From contig JANTQA010000023.1 of the NCBI GenBank assembly GCA_027625915.1, positions 19,468,001-19,532,000 of the forward strand: 64,000 nucleotides of DNA, given 5' to 3'. The notes beneath the pieces were generated by a model that was not told where the DNA came from, made no database searches, and was given only the letters and a program-made list of their open reading frames with translations. A program made the translations under genes and the position numbers. The stretch is from Anaeramoeba flamelloides. Lineage: Eukaryota > Metamonada > Anaeramoebidae. Shown piece by piece: positions 13,310 through 24,032 of the stretch. How positions within the stretch are numbered: position 1 is the first letter of the stretch; each line of letters starts with the position of its first letter.

Positions 13310-14040
13310 ATCTAAGGGAACACTTCTCAAACACTCTTGTTTGTCGTTGGGGTTTCTTGAATTTTCTATTTATTCCGAAAAATGATAGATTTTTCGTTAG
13401 GTTTTTTTGAGTTTTCTATTTATTTGTGAAGTGTTCTAGGTTTTTTTTACTTTTTGAAATAAGCCGAAAGTTTATTAATATTTTCGGTTTATTTCGAAAA
13501 GTAAAAAAAACCTAACGAAAATCAATAGATTTTCTGAATAAAATAGAAAACCTCAAAAAAACCTAGAACACTTTAGAAATAAAATAGAAAACCTCAAAAA
13601 AACCTAGGCACTTAGCAGAATAAAAAAGAGTACCTCAAGAGAACTGTTGTTAGATTTTTTTTTAATTGTTGAAAATTAAAAAGAATTGAATAATGTCAAA
13701 GATTTTTCTCCATTCTTTTGAATTTTGGAAAAGCGCCGTTCGGTTTTTTTTACTTTTTGAAATGCAAAGAAAATTTATTTAATTTTCTATATATTTCAAA
13801 AATTAAAAAAAACTTAGGCACCCTACGACACTTGACGTAAACTTTCGTTAGCTTTTCCAAAGATTTAAAAGAATTTAGTAAAATCTATTATTTTATTTAA
13901 TCCTTTATTTTATGGAAAAGTACCATTATGTTTTTTTTATTTTATGAAATAAGAAGAAAATTTTTTATATCTTCTTTTTATTTTGAAAATCTCAAGAAAA
14001 TCTGGGCACTTGATATCACTCTACATAACTTCACGGAACT
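13310..14040. repeat. Cluster of hairpin repeats ending in CACTTGA-type motifs
   Basis: Three successive imperfect palindromes occur. At about 13437-13515, AGGTTTTTTTTACTTTTTG pairs with a downstream CAAAAAGT-like stretch ending AAAACCTAACG. Similar ones lie at about 13740-13815 and 13925-14000. They are followed by GGCACTTAGCA, GACACTTGACG and GGGCACTTGATATCACT. The same arrangement recurs at about 42245-42410, 49600-49765 and 56040-56165. It looks like a dispersed non-autonomous repeat whose boundaries I cannot set. Confidence 0.5.
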
Positions 14041-14114
14041 TCAGGTTACCCCCCAAATTCTAAAAAAAAAAAAAAATTGGGATTTTTTATAAAGGCCGTA
14101 AATATTTATATAAG

Positions 14115-14320
14115 CTATTTCCAAAAAAGAATCACAAATTAATTGTAAAATATCTTAATTTAACTCAATATTCACAAAAGTATTTAAATACATTAATTTA
14201 TTAACTGTCATTTATTGATTCTTGACAATAATCCAATTTATTTGTCAATCATGATATTGCATTAATAAAATATATTAAAATTTTCGATCTGGATTTTATC
14301 TGATATTTTTTAGGGGTGAA
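14115..14320 (+). repeat. Dispersed repeat with copy at 26018-26232
   Basis: The two stretches share order and wording over about 200 bp: TATAAGCT, then a segment ending TTTGATTCTTGATAATAA or close to it, then TTTTATCTGAGATTTTTTAGG-like sequence. Identity is moderate. No coding potential and no clear terminal structure are visible. Confidence 0.5.
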
Positions 14321-16109
14321 AATTCATATTGATTAATTCCTTTTTAATCATAAGAATTATTTTCTTAACTTATTTCATCTCAGTATAATTCTCAATCAAA
14401 TGAAAAAGACATAAATAAAGCCAATCCAAAGCTACCTTGAAATTTTACCAATATTAAAATTTGATGTTGATACACATTTTTAAAAAGTTGAATATGAGAA
14501 TAACAAAGTTTATATTGATAATATTTTTTCCTAAATGAGCCAATATTCAAGAATTTTCTCTAATTTTTCAAAAAATAAATTTTCAGAACCCAAAATGACT
14601 CTAAAAACCATCAATTCAATAAGAAACTGTATAAAATTTCCCCTAAAAAACGAATTTATTTTTAGATCACATTAGAAGAATATTTTCCCCTATCAACCCA
14701 TTTATGAAAAAAAATTTTCAAAATAAGCTTTTTATTCTCATTTTCAACTTTTAAAAAATTTATATCAACATCAAAATTTGATATTGATAAAATTTCATGG
14801 TATCCTTGCAACAGCTGTATATTTTATTATTAATAAATTATTTTTAACTTTGCTATATTTCGAGTTATCATTGAGAATGGGTATACATTGTTTTCTCTCC
14901 AAAGAATGTTATTTTTTTTAACTATTTTTTAGAAATATTTCCACATAATTTATTTTGTATTAAATAGCATAATTATTGGTTCAATCGGTATTAATATTAA
15001 ACTTAATTTGGTAATGCCAATTAATGAATAGCATGACTAAAAAAGATGATTTTTTATCAATTGAAAAAAAAAAATCGCCACACTTTTTTGGAAATTACTA
15101 TATATATATATATATAGACAGATATATCTATCTATAAATATATCACCTAATAAGTATAATTAACAAGAAACCCCAATTTTATAAAAAATATAAAAAAAAT
15201 AATTATTTTTTAATTTGATCTATTATTTTTTTTTAATTATGGTATCCAGATTATTGGGTTATTTTTATAGATTTGGAAATTTCATAGAAAATAGCCCAAA
15301 TCTTTGTATATATCTAAATTATTGATTTTTTGGATAATTTTCAAAATTTTTATTCATATTTTTTTTCATAAATAGAGTAGTACTTATTAAAACAAATTGA
15401 ATAATTTCAGAGGCTTCCAATCGTTATTGGGCCCTTCCATTTTAAATACATTTCGTCGTTATGTTTACCAAAATTTCAAAGAATTGGGTAAAATCTTTGA
15501 TTTTATTAACTAATTTTAAATTATAAAAATGTTAGGTTCTTGTCGACATTTAACTGCATATTTATAGTGTTATTGGTTTGACCCTAGTTTAAATATTTGA
15601 GGATTATCATCGAGTGATGTATAGTAGAACATAGTAATTTAACTTTCCACAATCCAGAGGAATTAGATAAAATAAAAACTATTACCCAATTATTTTAAAT
15701 ATCAAAAAACCTAACTAAATTTATAACCTCATCTATTTCCTATTTTTTTTTTCAATATAAAATTGCCCAGTTCAATGTGTAATTATTTTATTTTTTTAAT
15801 TCCGAATTAATAATTTCAAATTCTTTCACAAAAAAGAACTTTATGTAATTAATTAATTTAAAAATCTGATTTTGAATTTGCACATTAATTAATCCTCTTT
15901 TGTCTATTATGTTATTATATTGATATTCATAAAGAATAATTGGCTTATATATGTTAATTTTTAAGGAATTTGTTATTTTTATACGTTATTTATATTACTT
16001 CAAAACCAATTTCTGATAAAATATGATTTCTAATACAAATACTAGATGAATTAGGAATAAATATTTAAAAAATTAATTTTCAAATATATAGTATTTTTTT
16101 TTTGTTTAA

Positions 16110-16240
16110 AGACCTTGATTAATAATTTTAAATTAGGTCTGAACTTTATCAAGGTTAAACTGTGAATATGAATTTGTCAATATTACCAAATATCAAGCTA
16201 TAAAATTCACCCGAAACAAAAAATACCACCTTTTATCATT
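16110..16240 (-). pseudogene. Small LINE reverse-transcriptase fragment
   Basis: On the minus strand this stretch aligns by eye with the LINE relic at about 56440-56530, including CTTGATAAAGTT. In that copy the same bases encode a YLGIWLDKK motif of non-LTR reverse transcriptases. This copy is short and decayed, and the assignment rests on the nucleotide resemblance. Confidence 0.35.
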
Positions 16241-16365
16241 AATATGATTAAATATAAAATATCGAATTATTATTTAATACTATTTTAAATTTAAATATAA
16301 TATTTTATATCCCTCACCGGCCCTCTCATACATAAAATTCTCTTACCGGCAATTATATAGATGTA

Positions 16366-16900
16366 AACTAAAATTCAAAATTTCCAACACAACTAAAACA
16401 TTCCAAACAATCATAATAAGAAAATTTAATTGAATGTGGAGATAATTTTGATTTTTTTAAAATATGAAAATCATTTTTTCATCTTTTAGTTAGTTTTTGT
16501 TTTCATTTCTTTGTTTGAATTAAGTAATTTGTTTTGTTGGACCAAAATCTTTTTCAACCATTGATATTAGGTTAAAGTTGAGTTGTTCCAAATAGAAGAA
16601 CGCAAATAAAAAAAGTTGGTAGTATCATAACCATTTGATCGATTAATATTCCTAATAGAATTTCAACAAATTTGACAATGTATTTTTTTGTTTTGCTCTC
16701 TCCAAAATTTTTAACACACCCTTGATTTATTTGTATTGATAATTATTTATTTATTGTTTGTGGGTATTGTAATTTATCAACAAGTGTTAACATTTCAATT
16801 CGAGAATGGTTCTCATTTGGTAAATCTTCTTGAATTGATTAAATAAGTTTTTTTTTTCACAAATCGAATTTTGGTGTGTTAAAAATTTTGAATTGGGCTT
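16366..16900 (-). mobile_element. Tc1/mariner-like MITE (535 bp, TA-flanked)
   Basis: It is bounded by TA (16364-16365 and 16901-16902). The left end AACTAAAATTCAAAATTT matches in inverted orientation the right end, whose reverse complement is AAAGCCCAATTCAAAATTT. It is collinear in reverse with the element at 41240-41778 and related to the one at 54378-54910. Internal landmarks include an ATTCCTAATAGAATTTCAAC stretch. There is no complete transposase frame, so it is non-autonomous. Confidence 0.8.
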
Positions 16901-17295
16901 TATATTACAAATATTTTGATTTTTTTTTTCAAGAATAAAATACATATTACATCCAAAAAAACTAATTGAAAAATTGAACAATGTTCAAATTGATCTTGAA
17001 TCAAAGATCTTTAAAATTCGATTATAAATCTTTATGTTTTTTCTATAATCGATTTTACAGTTCCAAGAACATTTAAATAACATGTTTTTCCCAAGTGAAT
17101 ATATATCTCACAATAAAAAAAATTATTTTTCTAATGAATTAAATCAAAAAAAAAAAAATAGAAAAAAGAAAATAAATGTGCAAAAATAATTTCTTAATTT
17201 TTAATGATTTTTTCATAAAATTAAAAATTTTCATTTTTTTTTTATAATTTTTTAGGGCGAATTTGAACTTAAGATAACCAATAAAAATTTAAATA

Positions 17296-17490
17296 CAGTC
17301 AGTTTCACTTTTAAGGTACAAACTTTCAACGAAATTTAAGGCACAAAAAAATCTCAAATTAATGCACAAAATTTGGATTTTTTTTTTTTACAAATTATTT
17401 TACTAGAATTTGAATTTTGTGCCTTAATTTAAGATTTTTTTGTGCCTTAAATTTCGTTGAAAGTTTGTGCCTTAAAAGTGAAACTGACTG
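17296..17490. mobile_element. Palindromic MITE (195 bp, TA-flanked)
   Basis: It sits between TA dinucleotides at 17294-17295 and 17491-17492. The left end begins CAGTCAGTTTCACTTTTAAG, and the right end is its reverse complement. Nearly the whole element folds on itself around an A/T-rich centre. It is highly similar to 20798-20996 and less so to 2780-2975. TA duplication and a CAGT terminus indicate Tc1/mariner mobilisation. Confidence 0.88.
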
Positions 17491-19991
17491 TAAAGAACAA
17501 AATATTCCAATCTTATAGTTTATGATGTTCTGACCACTACTATAAGGGTTAAAATCAATACCACTAGAAAGAAATATATCCCATGTTATGTTTTTGTATA
17601 TGTAATTTTGATACTGGGTTGGAGATCTTCAGCTTCGCAGTTATTTTAAGAGCGATCTTTATGAATCAAAATTGGAGAGTTTAAACATAATAGATCGAAA
17701 TGAATGTTAAAAAAATTAATTTTTTTGGGTTGAAAATTGAAATTTATATTTCCCTATACTCAATTGCCTAAAAGAACTAAAAAAATTTTAACCCCCAATA
17801 AAAAAAGTTAAATAAAAATTACAAATGAAAACAAAAAAACACAATTATTTATTAAAATCTTAACAAAATACTATTCTTAAAGTCTTTTATTCATGTTTAA
17901 GATGAAAAAAATATATATTCTTAACCACTTATATGGAATTATTGTTACTAAATATTAACCTATATTTAAAGTTTGATTTTATTGGGAACTGATGATAGTG
18001 GTACTGCTTGATTTAAGCGACTCTAAAAATCTATTATAAATATTATTTTACATAATATTCATTAAATTTTTTACAACAGTTTACAAATAATAATTTTTAT
18101 TTGAAATTTTTTTTGAATTTCTTTTTAAAATTTTTTAAAAGGAAAACAAAACAATAAATTCAAATATAATCAAAGGGTAAAAGTTCTATTGCGTAAATTG
18201 AACCTTTTCTATGAATTAAATCTATTATTCTTCTCAAAATTAAAATTTCAAGTTTTAGATCTAATCATTTTTTATTATTTAGCCAATTTTTACTTTGTCT
18301 TCTTTTTCTATGCTTATTGTTATCCTTTTTTTTTCTTTTTTTTTGAAAAAAATAATTCAAAAAAATATAATGTTTCAAACTCTAAATTAACTTTAAGAAA
18401 ATTAATTATTTGCAATTCATTTTAAAATGAACACATTTACTCTTAAATAATCTCATCATCACTAATTTTACTTTTCAAAAGAAATTGGGAAATTCTGTAA
18501 CAGTTTTTATTGAAAAGGTTCCTGAGTTTTTTTTTTTTGAACATTTTATTTTATATTTTTTGAAAATAATTACTTTTATCAAGTTATTTCTTTACTGAGT
18601 ATCAGATTTAACAGGTAAATTAATATTTCTCTGATTTCTAAACTATAGTATTTTTGTTGATTCTTTAAAATAATGAATTTTTCAATTTTGGCTGATACCA
18701 TATAATACAATGGTGTGAAGTATTCCAGTATTTAACTATTCTTATTTACACCCCCCCAAAAAAAAATAAAAAAAAAAAATAACTATTTTTTCATTTTTTT
18801 ATTTTCAAGATTAACTGAATAATTATTTATATAAAAACTGAAGCATTATTATTTTTATTTCAATTTTATAAATCTAGTTTTAACACTAATAAGGTATTTC
18901 CAAAAAAGTAGTGCATTTTTTTTTACATTTGATAAAAATCATCATTTTTAGTCAAGGTATTCATTAATTGACAATATCAAATATAGTTTAATATTAGCAC
19001 TGATTGAATAAACCATACAATTTTATTTATTTCAGAATATTTTTGTTAAAATATTTCCAAAAAAAAAAAATAGAACTTTTTTTGTGAGAAAACAATTTAG
19101 TACCAATTTTAATAAAAAAATACAAATACAGAAAGGGTACAAATGATATTTTAAATAACCAAACACGCTTATATCTTTTCAATTCTAATTGAAAAATTTT
19201 GTTTAGATTAAAAAAGTTATGAAAGCAATTTTTTCAAACAAAAAGAAAATAATAAACAGAAATTTTCATATCTAAAAAAAACCAGATAAAATCGAGATTA
19301 GAAAATTTAATATTTTTATTTGTGTAATATAATTCTAAGAAACAAATTGAATTATTACCAAGAAAAAATACATTGTAGTTACTGATTTTGTATATTTAAT
19401 TATTTTTTTGAAGTTGAATTTAATTAATATATTTTTGAATAAATTTATACCACTTTTGTATTAATAATGTATATTAAAAAAAGTTTCAGATATAATTTGT
19501 TAAAATTATCAATAAAAAAATTAAAAAACTTTTTTTAGAATAATTTTCAATTTTTATTAATTAAATTGCTTATCTCAAATAATTTCAGAGAATTATTTTG
19601 AAGCTTTGAAGTTATAAGATTAATGATTCAACGATTAAATATATCATGAAATATATTTTTTACTTAAAATTATTTATTTCATTTAACGAATACAATGATC
19701 ATATTTTAAAAAATGAATCAACAAATAATCCTAGGTTTATCAAAATAATTTCTGAACCAAGCTTATAATCCTTTTTTTCAAAATATAACCCATCTCTTTA
19801 TTTTCTTATTTCAATCTAAAATATAATTCGCGGTACAATAGTCGACATTAGTCTAAATTAATTTTGGAATCTAACCCTTTGAATTTATAAATAGAATTTA
19901 AATTATGAAGGAACTTTGTTCAAAATTTTTTGTATTTTTCTCGATCTTTTGAACTTTTTTTGTTTTTTTTTGAAGATAAAAAATTTATTAA

Positions 19992-20470
19992 AAATTAACT
20001 AGATTTTTAAAAAACAATCAAAGTTGGAAAATTAAAGAATATTATAAAATTATTAAAAATGAAAACTTTAACTTTAAAATAAAAAACTATCTCAAATTTA
20101 AATACAATACTACTTTTCTAAAATTTAGCACTTTTACGAACAGACTAAATAGATACTCATATGTCTTAAAAAAGAAATCAGAATATGATACATTTAAAAA
20201 AAAAGAAAAATGCAAAAAATGTGATTATTGTACTCAATATTATGAAAATATAAATTACTTTATTTGGTATCGTGAAAGATATAAATTTATCAGAATCAAA
20301 TGAAAAAAAAAAATAGCAAAAATTTTAGAAAAAAAGTTATATAAAAATGTCATCCTTAGAAAAAATACTCAAAAGCTCTTTAATCTAGCGAATCAAAATT
20401 ACGAAATTTATTGTCCTTGTCGAGAATTCTTCATCAAGGCTCTTATGGAAAGAAAAATTAAGGTAATAAA
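19992..20470 (+). pseudogene. LINE (non-LTR) ORF2 C-terminal fragment
   Basis: An open frame without ATG (19992-20303, 103 codons) contains NQSWKIKEYYK and then a Cys cluster CKKCDYC followed by ENINYFIWYRERYKFIR. This is the arrangement seen at the C-terminus of many non-LTR retrotransposon ORF2 proteins (CxxC, then E..xHF-like, then R). Similar coding continues in another frame to about 20470 (CPCREFFIKALMER). It is a truncated, frame-broken relic. No poly-A tail or target duplication is visible. Confidence 0.6.
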
Positions 20471-20797
20471 GAAAAAATGAAAATAAAAAAATAGAAAATA
20501 AAAAAATCCTAAAATAGTAAAAAAATATACAAATTCGGGTACATAATGCCCCACTTTTTGGAGTCGTGGAGGGAATATATAAAACCAGTGAATGAAAGCG
20601 AGGCGAAAATCTGCAAATAGGGCAATTATTTTTTTCGTGGTTGAGTGGTGACCATCTAAGTTTGAAAATACATGTTTATATCATCACCTAACAACATTAT
20701 ATACTTTTAATTATTACAAAGTTGATCGATGATGAAAAAAAACTTTACCCGTTTTTGGTCATTTTTGCCCAAAAATCCAAAAAAAAAAATGCGCTTA

Positions 20798-20996
20798 CAG
20801 TCAGTTTCACTTTTAAGGCACAAACTTTCAACGAAATTTAAGGCACACTAAAAATCTCAAATTAAAGCACAAAATTCCAATTCTAGTAAAAATAAATTGT
20901 AAAAAAAAAAAATTCAAAATTTTGTGCTTTAATTTGAGATTTTTAGTGTGCCTTAAATTCCGTTGAAAGTTTGTGCCTTAAAAGTGGAACTGACTG
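20798..20996. mobile_element. Palindromic MITE (199 bp) nested in foldback element
   Basis: TA flanks lie at 20796-20797 and 20997-20998. The ends are CAGTCAGTTTCACTTTTAAG and its near reverse complement. The internal half-site AAGGCACACTAAAAATCTC is mirrored in the right half. It is a close relative of 17296-17490, inserted just inside the left arm of the larger foldback element. Confidence 0.88.
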
Positions 20997-21040
20997 TATT
21001 CGCGAAAAATCTTTTTAATTTTGTGAAAAAAAGCGAAATG

Positions 21041-21720
21041 TAAAAATTATGTTGACATTTGTGTTGACATTTGTGTTGACATTCTGTGAAAATTTTACGA
21101 ATAGTTGAAATTTTTTATGTTATCATTTCATTTTTTTAGTGTTGACATTGAAAACATGTCAACATTTTCAGATTAATAATGTTGACATTTTTTCAATGTT
21201 AACATTTTTTGAAATTTAATGTTTACATTGACCATGTTAACATGTTAAAACAAAAATGTTGACATTTTTTATGTCAACACATTCAAACAAAATTTCGCAG
21301 AATTAGGTTCGGGTATGTTAGGGTATGTTAGGGTATGTTAGAGTAGGGTAGATGGGCTAGGTAAAGTAGGTTAGGTTGGTGGGTTAAGATATGCATGGTA
21401 TAGATATGGGTGGGTATGTAGGGTAGGTTAGGGTAGTGTAATTTAGGTTAGGGTATGGTAGGGTAGGTTTGGTTAGAGTTGATAGTAGCAATATTTTTGA
21501 AGTGTTAAGTTTCATCATAAAATGTTTACATACTGTTAACATGTACATAATAAAAGGTTGACCTATTGTTAAAATTTACATCATGTCAACAGTATTTCAA
21601 CAAACAAAAAATGAAAGTTGATCATTTTTCATTATGTCAACATCATGTCAACATATACTGTATAATGTTGACATAATGTTAACATCCCAAACAGGTTAAC
21701 AGCATGTTAACACATATCGC
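21041..21720. repeat. Degenerate TGTTGACAT / ATGTCAACA motif cluster
   Basis: About ten copies of TGTTGACAT or its reverse complement, plus variants such as TGTTAACAT and TGTTTACAT, are scattered on both strands. They form two blocks (21041-21290 and 21510-21720) on either side of a G-rich tract. It may be a degenerate satellite or an array of binding sites inside the foldback element. Confidence 0.7.
21305..21480 (+). repeat. G-rich telomere-like tract (GGGTATGTTA / GGTTAGGGTA)
   Basis: Three tandem GTTAGGGTAT units are followed by imperfect GGTAGGTTAGGGTAG-type repeats. All G residues are on the + strand. The tract is strikingly G-rich against its surroundings. It resembles interstitial telomeric-type sequence but is too irregular to be a functional telomere. 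Confidence 0.6.
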
Positions 21721-21954
21721 ATATTTTCGCAATTTATTTTTAACAAAAAAATAGCAAAAAATGCCTAAAAAGGCCTAAAAAGGGTATGGTTTTTTTACAT
21801 GATCGATCAGCTTTGTAATAATTAAGAGTGTATAATGTATTTAGGTGATGATATAAACATGTATTTTCAATCTTAGATTGTCACCAATCAATCACGAAAA
21901 AAATAATTGCCATGTTCGCAGATTTTTGCTTCGCTTTCATTCGCATTTTGAAAA

Positions 21955-22045
21955 AGCTGCCGTCGTGGAATGCCAATTTCTTAATCACAGTTTGTGGAAT
22001 CTTATTATTAATAATCTTTCTATCGGGTTTTTACTCCTCCAGTTT
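21955..22045 (-). pseudogene. Short LINE fragment
   Basis: On the minus strand a stretch reads DSTNCD, then a stop, then EIGIPRRQ, similar to the conserved Glu-Leu-Gly-Ile region downstream of the reverse transcriptase in non-LTR elements. The STNCD codons lie in a 20-base segment shared with the LINE relic near 50190 (+ strand TTAATCACAGTTTGTGGAAT). It is only a scrap. Confidence 0.35.
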
Positions 22046-22254
22046 CAGGACGTGTATAATTTTTAATTTGGTCATGTAAATGATATAAAATTTTTTTACT
22101 TTAATGTTTTAATTATTTTTCTTCTTATCTTTTTTTTTATTTAGTAAATTTTCTTTTATTACTCCTTTCTTACAATAAATAAATAAATAAATTAACTAGA
22201 TTTTTTAAAAGAAAAATTTTCCATTTGATCCTAATTTTATAAATTTCTTTTATG

Positions 22255-23440
22255 GAGAATAGAACTTAAAGTAACCAATAATATATTTATTTAGGGTTTA
22301 TTGTTGGTTTCTTTGATCGATTGATGTTTAGGACTTCTATAAAAAAGAAAGGCACTTTTTATTTTGAAACTTGAATTAAACTTTTCTACACTCATTATTT
22401 CGACAATAGTATATGTCTAAGACAATTTTTAAGGAAAATATAACTCTGGAGAAATAATGTGATTTACCAAAATTAATAACATACCATAACTTTTGACTTG
22501 GCAGACCTTAATCCCTTAAATACTACATTGATCAAAATAATGCTTACACAACAACTATAACACCTGTTTCAAAATATACTCCGTGATTTTTTTTCTTCTT
22601 GTTCCAATGCCACATCCAATTTACTACCCAATAATTTATCTAATTTCAAATCAATTTTGAAAGTAAACCATTTGATATTTTCAGTAAAATTTAAATAAAT
22701 ATAGTAGGGAAAAAAATACCGGACATGAAAAAAATCCCGGACAAGATTTTTAATTGTGGGTATTAGTAAAATTTTTGTCTAATTTCAATGAAATCCTTAT
22801 TATAAATAACCAATTTTTTTTATGAGATTAGTAATAAACCTACCTAAAGTCCACCAAAGTAAGGTGTCTCTAGAATACTCGAGTAATTGCTTGATAGCCA
22901 TATGTTGATCAACTTTTTTTGAAAAATAATCCAGTTTTATTGAGGTTTACTAGAGTTTGGAAAATGATAATTTTTTCTTCTTGTTTTTTGATTGATTGAA
23001 TGGTGTTTTGAACAAGTGCGATTTCATTAATCATCATTCTAATAAGTGGGGGAGTTATAATTGAAAAAGTTCGATTCTTAAAAAAAGGAATTTGATTGTA
23101 AATAAATGAAATTACACAATAATTTTACTAATATTCACAATTAAAAATCTTGTCAGGGATTTTTTTCATGTCCGGTATTTTTTTCACGACTCTAATGCAA
23201 TTTGTCCAAAATTTTTCATACTATTCTCAATTTTTTCGAATTTTATTGTTTTTTCTAAAAATTAACTCTATTTTTGAGAAAAATTTTAGCAATTTGTCCT
23301 TTGTATTAGACTTTCTTTTTAAATCATAGAACTTTAAGAAACCAATACGATATTTATTTAGGGTTTATTGTTGGTTTCTTTGATCGATTGATGTATAGGA
23401 CTTCTATAACAAAAAAAAACGACACACTTTTTATTTTGAA
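22255..23440 (+). repeat. Duplicated block (about 150 bp, direct, 1.07 kb apart)
   Basis: The stretches at about 22255-22400 and 23330-23440 both run through TTTATTTAGGGTTTATTGTT, TCTTTGATCGATTGATGT, AGGACTTCTATAA and ACTTTTTATTTTGAAAC with few differences. Between them lies a MITE (22704-23192). The sequence just upstream of each is also loosely similar. It looks like a local tandem duplication that later received a MITE. Confidence 0.75.
22704..23192. mobile_element. Mariner-like MITE with ACCGGACATG inverted ends (489 bp)
   Basis: TA flanks lie at 22702-22703 and 23193-23194. The ends share GAAAAAAATACCGGACATG, then AAAAAAATCCCGGACAAG (right copy CCCTGACAAG), then ATTTTTAATTGTG. This gives terminal inverted repeats of about 70-80 bp. 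The interior is unrelated on the two sides and has no transposase. End sequence and TA flanks are characteristic of mariner-type elements. Confidence 0.85.
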
Positions 23441-24032
23441 ACACAGATTTAAATTTTCCGCAAGCTTTATTTTGATAACATTATTACAATTGATACAAAG
23501 TTTAAAAGAGATCAGTTAAAGACCATAATTACATACTCTGACAAAATATGATTCTTTTTTCCATTTCTGTTGGATTGTAATCCTTCATAAATTAACTTTT
23601 TTCAAAGACAGAAAATCTAAATTCCCCTTAAATTCGGAAAAAATAAATTTTCCAAACTTTTTTTATGTAGTTAATTAAACAAACTTACAAGTGATATTTA
23701 ATTTTTCTTTTTTGAAACACACAAAACATGAAAACTAGATCCAAACAAACTTTACAAAAGCAGAAAATTAAAAATAATTTTTTTCTAATTTGAATAAACG
23801 AATCGTCAATATTAAAAATGATCCGAAAACTCAGTTTGATGATAAAACTCCCTGAATTGTGTGAAAAGGAAGAAAAGTAGAAAGATATTTCAAAAAGTCT
23901 GTCGCTTGTATCAAGCAAAAGCACATTTTTCCAAATGGAAAATTCAAAACACAATTTATTTTTTTTTGCTTTCTACCTTTTGGGCTGTTAATTGATTCTC
24001 CAATTGAAAACAACATTTTTGAAGAAAACCAA

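Larger units (their letters stand above)
20588..21943. mobile_element. Foldback / long-TIR element with nested MITE
   Basis: The left arm (about 20588-20780) reads GAATGAAAGCGAGGCGAAAA and is repeated inverted in the right arm (about 21755-21943). The arms share CAATTATTTTTTTCGTG, ACATGTTTATATCATCACC and AATTATTACAAAG stretches, interrupted by scattered mismatches. The interior holds a palindromic MITE (20798-20996), a tract of TGTTGACAT motifs and a G-rich telomere-like tract. No transposase frame is present. Confidence 0.75.
13096..24032. other. 10.9 kb gene-poor region rich in transposon debris
   Basis: No host gene is supported. The region contains a cluster of hairpin repeats (13310-14040), a dispersed repeat (14115-14320), four TA-flanked MITE copies (16366-16900, 17296-17490, 20798-20996, 22704-23192), LINE fragments (about 16110-16240, 19992-20470, 21955-22045), a nested foldback element (20588-21943) and a duplicated block (about 22255-22400 and 23330-23440). 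The rest is plain AT-rich sequence. Confidence 0.7.

Noticed and set aside
21305-21480. True telomere end
   Set aside because: The repeats are irregular and internal to a transposon-like structure, with ordinary sequence on both sides.
22255-23440. Direct repeats read as the ends of an LTR element
   Set aside because: The repeats are short, there is no element coding sequence between them, and the interior is a mariner-type MITE.
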